A DNA stretch of 64,000 bases from Asterochloris sp. CNOR1. Its lineage: Eukaryota; Chlorophyta; Trebouxiophyceae; Trebouxiales; Trebouxiaceae. Every line of letters begins with the position of its first letter. The first letter of the stretch is position 1. A program made the position numbers and the translations under genes. Of this stretch, positions 19,823-30,200 are shown in pieces. Location: positions 248,001 through 312,000 of the forward strand of contig OZ017762.1 of assembly GCA_963969365.1 (NCBI GenBank), read 5' to 3'. Under the pieces are notes generated by a model. It did no database searches. It was given only the letters and a program-made list of their open reading frames with translations, and was not told the origin of the DNA.

Positions 19823-22800
19823 TCACAGGCGCGAGCGCTGGGCCATAGGCACCACGACGATGTACTCATAGGCAGCCAGGGTGAGAAAGTCGGCCAGCTC
19901 TGGGCTGGTGCTGAAACGTGCGAACAGGCCGCGGGCCTCCTCAAAGTGCCCGCCATAGTACCGCGCATCTCCGCGCTCCTGGCGCAACTTGATCATCTCC
20001 TCGTCCATCACCTGCATATAGTGCATGGAAAGACTTAGCATTGAAAGCATACAGACAAGACAGCGCAGAGCCGTAACTGTTCTGGCTGTTTCAGGCATTG
20101 CCACCTGACAGACCCATAGCGCATGATGTATCGCAGCAACACCCTGCACAGCCATGAAAGCGCAAGGCAGCAGGCTGGCCTCCCGCGCTTTGTTTTGATG
20201 AACAGCACTGAAGTCAGGCCTGGAACAGGGGATATATCTCTGTTCACAAACATATACTAAAAGGGGTTGCAATGAGGAGGTGACAGACCTGGTTGAAGTG
20301 CTTGATGGTGAGGTGCTCCCATTATGATGGGCAGCAGGCTGGCCTCACATGTTGCCCCGCCAAACAGCGACATATAGGGGCCGGAACAAAAAACATGTAT
20401 TTCAACCATACCCATGTGCTTGCAATGTGGAGTTGGCAGACCTGGTTGAAGCGCTTGATGGTGAGGGGGTCCCCGCCGTCCAGGGCTGCTCCATGCCGCA
20501 GCCACTGCCAGACCTGGGTGCGCGAGATCTCGGCTGTGGCGGCGTCCTCCATCAGGCTGTGCAGGGGCACGCAGCCGAGGCCGCCGAGCCAGGCCTCCAG
20601 GTACTGCACCCCCACGCTGATGTTGTTGCGCAGGGCGGCCTCGGTGCGGGGGCCCTGGGGGATCTGCAGCGGAGGGAGGTGCACGTGAGGATGTCTTCAT
20701 GAATATGATGTGAGCACTCGATTGGTCTTGAGGTGAGGCACTGCAATACCACGCTGATGTTGGTACACAGGGCAGCTTCTGTGCGTGGGGCCTGGGGGAT
20801 CTGCGGGGAGGGAGGTAGACATGAGAATGAACCATAGACATGAGGTGAGCACTCAATTTGATTTGAGGTGAGCCACTGCAACCCCACACTGATTTTGACC
20901 AGCAGCCGGGGCTCAACATGAAGGACGCACATGGCTGCCTTTGTGCGTGGGGCCTGGGGGATCTGCAGCAGGTTGAGGTATACTCAAGGTATGCTGCTGA
21001 ATCCTGAAGGGAATCGTTGGGCGGACAAGAGGTACAACCTGGCGCATATGGCAGCCTCCATACAGGCCCCCTGGGCATCTGCAGCTCAACAGGTTAGACA
21101 AAAGGTATGAGTGTTGAATCCCCTTGATGAAGTTGCTGGCCTTTGTAGCATCCCATTCTGTCCTGACGGGTGATGTGCACATCCGTCCTCCTGTTGCCCT
21201 TGGTCCTTGATGGCTGCTGCTTGTTATACTGCCTAGCCCCACCTGCTCCAGTGTTGCTGGGCATCACAGACTACAAACACACTGCTCACCTGCAGGAGAT
21301 CCTGCTGGGTGCTTTCTACATGCATCCACCTGCTGGCCCTGGTCCTTGCTGGCCGCTGCTATCCTCGCTCCCCAGTATCACCTGCTCGAGTACTGCTGGC
21401 CCCAGATGCCCGACCCACTGCTCACCTGCAGAAGGTCCTGCTGGGTGATGTGCACATCCGTGCGCTTGTTGGCCAGGTTGTTCTTGGTTTTCATGTGCTC
21501 GTTGAAGATGTCGAGCGCCACCTTGACGAGGGCGGGGTGGGCCACCCAGGTGCCATCGTGGCCGTCCTTGACTTCCCGCAGCTTGTCTGCCTTCACCTGC
21601 AGGTGCAGTGTAGTGCGTCAGGGCAGAGCGGGAATTCTTGGGTGGTCCTCCCTCTTCCGCAGCTTGTCTGCCATCACCTGCAGGTGCAGTGCAGGGTGGT
21701 AGAGCGGGGCAGGGCTTGTTGGGTCGCAATCCCCCTTCCTGCAGATTGTCTGCCTTCACATACAGGTACAGGTGCTATTGGGATTCCCATACCTCTTCCT
21801 GCAGCTTATCTGCCCTCACCTGCAGGTGCAGTGCAGTCTGTCAGCGTGGGGCACGGTGCCCCATGTGGGCCATCAAGGTGCCTTCATGCCCAATGCTGCA
21901 CTTCCAGCGGCTGCTAGGCCTTCCTTAGGCAAGTAGACAGTACAGCAAATCTCATCCACTGGTTCTCTGCAGCTTGGCTGCCTTGTCCTGCGGTGTGGTG
22001 TCGGGCTGGGGTCGAGTGACGGGTGTGATGTGAATCATGCCAACCCATTCAGTAGGAATGGATGTACGCCTCTTGTCTCCTCACTTCATGCCTCACTTCA
22101 TGCCTCACTTCATGCCACTGACAGCATTCCTCCCCTTCAGAAAATTGATTGGCACCCCATGATGCAATCAGAGCTGCGCTGCCATGCAGCTTCTGGCAGC
22201 TGCTAGCTCAAGCAGCTCAGAGCAGCGCCGCTGACCTTTGGGTGTCCCAAGAAGGGGGCAGCATTGCAACAATCCCAAGTCACACTGCCAACTTTCATGG
22301 GCTTGTTGACAAACCAGAGAGCAGCCCAGCCATCTCAGCCACAGCTTGATTGGCATACGGATAGCACAACTCCAGTTCGTGCCTGCAGAGCTCTGCTCCA
22401 CGGCAGAGGCTATGTTGAGTGCCTCAGAGCATCTCAGCACTGATCATGGGGCAGTGATGATGCAGCAGACCCACCTTCTCCAACGCAGCATTGTTGGCTT
22501 TGTCATCATTCTTGATGGGGATCTGGGCTGCCATTCCACCCATAGCATGCACTCCTCGCCTGCACGACACAGATTGCAGCTCAGGGGCACTGCACTGCAT
22601 ACAGCACCACACATGCATGTCTCCATGAGCTGCAAAGCTCCCACATAGGCCCCAGCACAGATTGCCCATGGGTAGCAGGCTGCAGGCGAGGGCCGTCCAG
22701 GCACAGTGCATGGGCTATGCAGCAGGCATGCACAGGCTTCTGGGGCTGGCAGCATCGACGGTGGAGACCCTGACAGCACCAAGAGTCAGTGAGTGGCACA

Positions 22801-25800
22801 GTGCTGAGGGGCAGGTCCCCTGTGCTTGTCCAGATCAGGTGCAGCTTGACTGTGCAGCTTGGCTGTGCAGCATGCCCTGCCAAAGCAGCAGTGACACCGC
22901 ATCGCAGCCCGCATACTCACTTGAGGGGCAGGGGCCCACCACCTCCAGAGTGCACAGCGCAAGAGCCCATACCTGTGATTCTCCAGATCAGGTGCGCTCG
23001 ACTGTGCAGCATGCCCTGCCAGTGCAGTACCCTCAGTGCATTGCATCGCGCACACTCGCCTGAGTGGCATGCCCTGTTCTCTGCAGTTGGAGCGCACACC
23101 ACCTCCCACATCAGAAGCCCTCTCATGACTGCGATACTAACCCTCTCACCGGCGGCATCTCCAAATCTGGCTGTGGACTGCAGGGCTCACTCTCAGCAGC
23201 CCTGACTGTGCAGCGCATGCCACCCGCATGCCCAGATTCAGGGCCTGCATGCCTGCTCAGAAGCATGCTGTAGGACTGCAGGGCTTTCTCTAAGCAGCCT
23301 AATTTGCAGTGCAGCCCCGCGTAACGCAAACGTACAGGAAGCCTCCTGTGCTCACTTGTGGCACGTCTTGATGAGGAGCAGGCTGTAGGACCGCAGTGCG
23401 TGAGCAGTCATGCCAACAGTCCCGCGGTCTGGGAACACTGCCTGCAGCCAACAAAACAACAAGGGCTTGGACACACCTAAGGCGGCAGATGCCGGTGAGC
23501 ACATGTATATCAAGGCCAATTGTCAGCAGGTGGTTGTTGCTGAATCCAGGACTCAGCAGAGATGAACGGCATGCACCCAAAAAGCATTTGACACTGACAT
23601 CCTGCAGGACCCATTTTGGCCTGGGGCTGCTGCTGGACCCAGGAAGGCTGCCAACATTGGGCAGCACAGTGGCTGCCTAGACAGGGTTCGTTCCTGGGCG
23701 TTATGCTTCAGCTTCCTCGATGATGTCAAAGATGCCTTCTGAGAACACCACGATCAAGCACAGCCATTGCTGGACACCAGCTTAACCAGGGGTCTCGCCC
23801 CAAGGCTCTATATTGGCTGATGATGAAAGAAAGCCACTGAACTTGGCTAGGATTGTCTTGCCTGAGGGTCCTGCTTCAGGGTCTTGATGAAGCTGAAGAT
23901 GTAGTCCCACCGCCCACAGTTGAGCCCCGCAGAGTGCTCCCTCAGCTCAAACAAGATCTCGTCCATCTCAAAGGCTGCCGGCAGCGTCTCAATGAGGCAG
24001 GTGGCCTGTAACTCAGTCGCAGTTGTAAGGGAGAACAGCAGTGGTCTAAAGGGGAGCCGGCATTGTCTTGATGAGGGCAGATGGTCTGCAGCCCACAGAA
24101 TACCTTTAGAAGCAGATACCAGAGTTAATAGCTTGCATCTAACAGCTTCTCAAAGGGGCGCACAGTCTACAGCAGCAAGCTTGTGAGGTTCAAAGATGGC
24201 AGACATTCAGGCAGAGCTGCCCTGAGCCTGCAACATGCATGTTCATGGGCTGCATGAGGCAGTTGACACATCCAAAGGCGTCCAAAGGCTGCCAGCACCA
24301 CTTCAATGAGGCAGGTAGCCTCCACAGAATCGTGAGGAGCGGTGGGTTTTGGCTTCTAAGGGGCTGAGCGTGCTAACTGCAAATCAGTCTGCAGAGGCCA
24401 CCGACAGCTATGTGGAGCCCAGGTTGACAGAGGTGTAAGTTTGTGGCCACAAGAAGACAGCTGCCCACCTTGATGGTGCCCCGGGGGATGTTGAGCATGT
24501 CCTGGGCCTCGCAGAAGATGTCGTTCCACAGGCGCGCCTCCAGGTGGCTCTCCATCTTGGGCAAGTAGAAGTAGGGGCCTGTGAGCCGCACACAACATTG
24601 TTCAGTGCCCAAAGGTCCTGTTGCATGGGGATGTCAGCCCGGCCTCTGGCAGATAATAGGATCTAGTGGGAAACACCCAGATATGTCACCAGTCTTTGAG
24701 GAGCCAGAGTCTCTGCAACACCAGAGGGAGGGGGTCAGTTCAGACAGAGGTTGGCATGGCAATGGGACATGTGAGGGCTGGCGGCTGCTTAGAGACGATA
24801 AGCTACACATGACATCTCTTTGCCTTCTCAGGGTCAGCAGGTAGCATATCAGACATATGTATTGATGTTGTGGTTGGCACCTGTTGGGGACCACCCACCT
24901 GAGCCCAGCTCCATGTGCACCTGGGCTTGGTGGACATGGACTGTCACACAGAGCTTCAAGAAAATGTTCCAACAGCAGCCTTGCCGCTATGGGAGGCCAG
25001 GAGATCCCACCTGAGCCTCTCTCCGTGAGCGCCTTGGCATTGTGGAAGAAGAAGAAGGCAAAGTCAAAGATGGAGCCCGAGGTGGGCCGCCCATTGACCA
25101 GGATGTGCTTCTCAGGCAGGTGCCACCCACGGGGGCGCACCATCAGCGTTGCCGTCTGCAGGCAGCAGGAGCAGCTGTCACCAGGGGTGTCGCCCAAGAT
25201 TTTTATGCAGAGCTTCTCAACGAGCACAGGCAGCCGCAGTCTGCAGGCAAGGGGCTATCTGTCCAGGACACCTTAGACTGGTCAGCCTCATTCAGAAAGA
25301 CTTGGAGCACATCCTGGGGCTTGCCTTGTCATTCAGCTTGTATGACTTCCCGCTCTTGGGGTCCTTGAAGCTGATGGCCCGCCGGGACGCCAGCCCCATG
25401 TTCACCAGGCCATCCAGCTGATTAGACCTGCAGAACAGCAGTTAGCCATCTAGCAGATGGGACAATGCTCAAGGGGAGCAGTGCCTCGACAGTGTTTGTG
25501 CTTCCAAGTCGTAAGGTGGGGCATGCAGGCTGAGCCTCATATGCACCAGGCCTCCTGATCTGTGACATTGCCAGTGTCGCCCAGGCACGCTGACATGCAG
25601 AGCACCACATGGTCCTGCCTGCTGCTGTCACATCTGCAGTGACTGCTCCAATCCGAGCATGGGGGTGTTGAGGTCAGGCAAGCCTCTTTCATGATCAGGT
25701 GAGGGCATAGCACTCATAGCCCAGTACTGACAGGGCACACAATGCAGCCACAGGCGACAAGACAGGCTTGCTCACTCACCAGGTGGGGGCATTGGAGTCC

Positions 25801-27038
25801 TCAAAGTCAGCCATGAACACGCTGGCCCCAGAGTTGAGGGCATTGATGACCATCTTGCGATCCACAGGCCCTGTGATCTCCACACGCCGGTCCAACAGGT
25901 CTGCTGGCAGAGGTGCCACCTGCAGGCAATGCATGTGAATATCCAAAGCTGCCCAGACGCAGTCGACCAGCAATTTGCCTGAGCCTGACCCGTTGACTTG
26001 GGCGCGACCTGAGGGCAAGGCATGAGGCACTGCCAGTGGCACTTGAGCTGCTGCGCGGGGCATGCTGGCTGCGGCTGAGAGGGCCAAGAGGTGCACCATC
26101 CATGAGACCACCTGGTCTCATGGGGCATCGTCCAAGTCATACTGCTGGAGTCAGCTGCAACCAGTGGTGGGCTATGGACCAAACAATGTCCACAGTCTGC
26201 TGGTCCTGCAGGTCTGTTGGAGGCGGTGTTCACCTGCAGACGAGGCATGCAACGCTGCCAGGGGACCTAAAGCTGATATCTGTCCGCAGACCCAGATGGC
26301 TTTCCAACTTCAAAGGCGGAGATGCCACCCCTGACATTCCACCTCCAGTGCAGGCAGTTGGCAGTTGTTGAAGCAGACATTAGCAGCAGCCTTGGCCTCA
26401 GCCAGTAGCATTTGCACATTTGCCAGGGTGTGGCTGTGGCGGCTCCTGCACTCGACAATGCATGAGCGAATGTGGGCAGTGTAGGTAGGGAGACATCATC
26501 TGTGGGGCTGGTGGCAGGCCTGAAGTGTGGCTGTAAGCTGCATGCCTGCCAGATGTTGCAGCAGACATGCACGTGACAATCAAGGGGTGGCGGCTGCATC
26601 TGTATACAGAGGATGCCAGAAACCCTGTTTGCACACAACCCTTAGCATGCAGTCTCATGATTCCCTGCTGCAGCAGCCAGCAACAGTTCATAAGCTTCCT
26701 TGCCAGCATGGCAACTGCCAGGCTGGACGAGAGGCTGACCTTCCAATCCCCTTCCCTGATGCCGCGCGTCTCAACCAGGAAGTCTGGCTTGGCGCCTGCA
26801 TCAAACCTGCAGTGGGCAGGCTCATGTATGATCATGCAGGTGACAGGCAGGCACAGACCCGCATGTAATGGGCGGCATGGCCTCACCTTGCCTGGGCCAC
26901 CTTCCTGGCATTCAGTAGATCGAGCCGGCGCTGCCCAAACTTCTCCTGGAGCACGCCGAAAAATTGTAGCGCTTCGCTGGACAGAATGGACTTGTGCTCG
27001 CTGTTGCACTCGCCCAGAACTTGAACGTGAGGAGCCAT
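19823..27038 (-). CDS. Malate synthase, glyoxylate cycle, peroxisomal (PTS1 SRL)
   Basis: Condenses acetyl-CoA with glyoxylate to malate. Exons in gene order: about 26886-27038 ([10 protein letters not shown]..., [13 protein letters not shown]), 26737-26808 ([12 protein letters not shown]), 25779-25920 ([35 protein letters not shown]), about 25320-25430, about 25010-25155 ([14 protein letters not shown] with the catalytic Arg), about 24466-24577 ([14 protein letters not shown]), about 23870-24003, about 23355-23440, about 22470-22560, 21425-21600 ([18 protein letters not shown]), about 20450-20665 ([19 protein letters not shown] with the catalytic Asp) and 19823-20010 (ending MAQRSRL). The C-terminal SRL is a PTS1 signal, so the enzyme is probably peroxisomal. 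The length and motif order are those of the roughly 550-residue A-type enzyme. Several introns hold striking exon-edge ladders. Confidence 0.94.
20635..21090 (-). repeat. Ghost ladder of malate synthase exon start [10 protein letters not shown]
   Basis: The plus-strand core GTGCGGGGGCCCTGGGGGATCT (about 20645-20667, true acceptor) recurs as GTGCGTGGGGCCTGGGGGATCT at about 20781-20803, again at about 20944-20966, and as ACAGGCCCCCTGGGCATCT at about 21061-21079. Copies are also preceded by related GCTGATGTTG(T/G) and ACTGATTTTG words from deeper in the exon. Three ghosts therefore lie upstream of the real exon at intervals of about 135, 163 and 117 bp. Confidence 0.85.
21165..21450 (-). repeat. 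Ghost ladder of malate synthase exon end [10 protein letters not shown]
   Basis: The real exon end is at about 21425-21475 (plus strand CTCACCTGCAGAAGGTCCTG, GATGTGCACATCCGTGCGC). Downstream in gene order a copy with CTCACCTGCAGGAGATCCTG lies at about 21285-21345, and GATGTGCACATCCGTCCTCC lies at about 21172-21192. The shared flank CTGGCCCTGGTCCTTGCTGG also repeats. Two ghosts are visible, about 140 bp apart. Confidence 0.75.
21585..22000 (-). repeat. Five-rung ghost ladder of malate synthase exon start VKADKLRE
   Basis: The true acceptor reads on the minus strand CTGCAG|GTGAAGGCAGACAA (about 21580-21605). Copies follow upstream at about 21657-21685 (GTGATGGCAGACAAGCTGCG), about 21738-21768 (GTGAAGGCAGACAATCTGCA), about 21798-21828 (GTGAGGGCAGATAAGCTGCA) and about 21965-21990 (AAGGCAGCCAAGCTGCAGAG). 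Three of the five keep CACCTGCAG acceptors almost intact, so they could compete for splicing. Confidence 0.85.
22081..22116. repeat. 12-bp tandem repeat, three copies
   Basis: TCACTTCATGCC is repeated three times head to tail inside a malate synthase intron. Confidence 0.85.
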
Positions 27039-27227
27039 GATCACCCTTTGATGTGAGATCAGGGATTTGCTGTTTTCTGCCAGGTCAGCATTGGGGAATC
27101 TGAGTTTCATTTGACATGAGTGCAAAAGAGGCAGAGCACAGGACTGGGCTTCTCTGGGGAACAGACACAGAAACGATTCAGGCTGAGAGAATGGGCAGCC
27201 ATCTGTTTGGTGGTTAAAGATGCTCGC
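27039..27227. other. Head-to-tail gap IF-3 stop / malate synthase start
   Basis: Only 189 bp separate the stop of IF-3 from the malate synthase ATG on the same strand, so the malate synthase promoter must be here or overlap IF-3's 3' end. No TATA element or repeat is seen. Confidence 0.5.
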
Positions 27228-30200
27228 TCAGGCTTGGGCTTGGGCTTTCTGGGGACCCACGACCATGATCATCTGGCGGCCTTGCATGAGTGGCCCACTC
27301 TCCACATTGGCAAGCTCTCCCAGATCAGACAAAAACCGCTGCAGAGCAGGGGCATGATTGATCCAGTATGGCTGAGCCAGAGATGCATGCAGAGCGTGAG
27401 CTGGAGCGTGACTTACAGCGCTGCAAGTACTGATGCAGAGCGAAAGACTGCGTGATAGGCAGACACTGTGCAGGGCAGCGTTGCCTGCAGCAGACTTGCT
27501 GGCCAGCACTGCAGCCTGCCTGAGGACACCCCAGCTGAGCATGCATGGGCTCAGCTGATGGCCGCCACCTCAGCAAGCCTGGCAAATAGCTACAGACTTG
27601 GGACGGGCCTTGACCAACCAGCAAGAGAGGGGTTACACCCTTGGCTCAGCAATCATGGCTCTGTGCTCCTGCACTGGCCCCAGTTGGCGTGCAGACCGCC
27701 CTCACCTGCAGCATCTGCTGGCCGTCCTCTTTATACTGCATCTCACGCCCTCTAAACTGCAGAGTGAACTTGACCTTGTCACCCTGCAACCCGGGATGAC
27801 ACTCTGTCAGCAGGAGCCTTTGGCAGCAGTCGGTTTGCACAGCTCGTGACTGCAAAAGGCGTAGGCAGCAGCATGCAGAGCCTGCATCATATTGACACCT
27901 CACATGAAGCCCTTGGACTGCATCAGTCCAGCTGTGCCCCTCCACATGTAACACATCACCTGCCTCTGCTGAGTTGCAGTGATTGAGACTCGGAAGGGCA
28001 GCATGTGCTCACCAGATACGAGAGGCAACCGCAGTCCAGCCGACAGCTGTGCTTCCACCCCAGGCAGAGCTCCTGCAGACCTGTGCCTCACCTTTTTCAG
28101 AAACTTCTCTGCTGACCGTAATCTGACTTCATAATCGTGCACATCAGTGCTGGGCCGCACTTTCAGCTCTTTCAGGTCTTGCCTGCAGCGATGACAGCAT
28201 CTTTCAACATGATGAGGGTCTGAGGGCCATGGACATTGTAGAACAGCATAGTGTCAGGCCACACAGGCCAATGGCAGGCAGCATCCCTCAGGCTGCTATG
28301 CGCGGGCTGAGAAGCATAGACTCCACGACCCAGGCAGCTCCAGTCAGAATAGGGACTGCAACTGATTGAGGAGCCTGGCCTGGTAGGCTTGGCCACCGTG
28401 AAAAGCAACTCCAGATCATAAGCCCCTGCTTGCTCACTGCACCTTGCCCTGCTGCTTCTTGGAGACCTTCGTCCACTTCATAAGCCGACCCCAAGCACAA
28501 GCTGCCACGCCCAGCTACGTTTTTGAAATGTTTTACTGCAGAAGGACCTGTGCAGGCTGAAGCCCATTTTGCAGACAGAGCTGTCCTCTGCTCGTTTTTG
28601 GGGCCTTCCCCTCCGCTGCTCCCCTGATAAACGTGCACCCATATATATGTACACCCCACCCACCGCGCCTCCCTCTGCTTCTTCTTGGACTCCTTGTCAG
28701 CCTTCTCCAGCTCATACTTGTGCTTGCTGGCATCCATGATCCGGCACACTGGCGGGCTGGCATCGGCAGATATGAGGACCAGGTCCAAATCCTCTGCAAT
28801 TGCCTTGTCCATGGCCTCATTGTAGGACATCACTCCCATGTTTTCCTTATCCTGCCCCAGCAGGCGCACCTCAGCGGCCCTGCAGGCAAGTGAAGTCCAT
28901 ATTTTGCTGTTGCTGCAGCCTCAGCATGCATGCCCGTCTGCAGGAACAGCACTTGATCCTACGATCATTTCGCACGGCCTCGATGTAGGACGTCACTCCT
29001 AACTTGGAGTCTTTGTCCTTCCGCAGCAGGCGCTCGGCGGGTCTGCAGCTTGTATGCATGCACTCGTGTCTGAAAGCACCCTTAGACCCCCCTGTGCCCC
29101 AAGCAGTGTTGTGCTGCAGCGCTGGAGTGGACACAGGCAGATGGTGGGGGCGCTGCCGCGCAATCGATCCAGCTGCAGAGGCATGCACAGGGCTGCAGCC
29201 TGCAGTGTGCATTGGCCTGGAGGCAGCTGTGCTGGGTGAGGGCGGTGCTGGAGTGCCTTGCCACCCTGCATCAGCATGCCAAAGAGCATGCGGAGCGCGC
29301 GCCTGGGGGCCTAGCTGTACTTCTGCCACTACCCTCATACACATGCAGGCTGAGAGTCTCAGCTTGCTGAAGACCATCAGGGGCCACCACTCCTACCCAT
29401 ACATACATTGCCAGGCATGTCCTTCCTCCTGCCACGCATTGACTCTATAGATGCACCACCTGCCCCATTCGCCCAGTGTCACACAAAGCCAGACATGGCT
29501 GGCTGGCCCCGGTCAATCATGGCTACAGCTGCATCATGCTTGCAGCAGTCACGCTGCTTCGGGCCGCACCATGAGGCTGCCACGGTCCCAGCTGCCAGGA
29601 CCACCACAATGGTGGACACCACTCACTGGATCAGCTCGTTGGAGATCACGCGGGGCTGCATCTCCGGCCCCGTCCTGCCCCGTCCCCGCCCGCCACTGAA
29701 GCCACCCCGGCCACTGAAGCCGCCCTGGCCACCAAAGCCGCCACCACCCCCACGACCTCCCATCTGCCCATACCCACCTGCAGGGCATGCAAGTGTACCA
29801 GTGTCTGCAGCCGTCTACACAACTGATCTTGCGGTGGCCACTGGCCCTGCAGACACTGCTCTGTGCTGGGTCTTGAGCATATCCTTTGTGATTTCTGCTG
29901 CAGCAGCACCTTTGCTGATCTGTCTGTACCTGCCCAACTGTGCTGCTAGCCACCAGGCCGTCATGAGCCTGCACACAGCACCTAGCAGCAGGCTACTGTG
30001 CACACAAGGCCCAGTCTCCGCTGGGCAGATGACGACACAGCAGGCCGGAGACCCAGTGACTCACATGTGAAGGGTTCCTGACCTGGGAATAATACATGCT
30101 ACTGCAGCCTTACCCACCACATCATCTCAGCCGGTCTCACATGGCAAACAAAGCATCTTTTGGATGGCTCACAGAGGTCTTGGAAGCCAACGTTGCCTTG

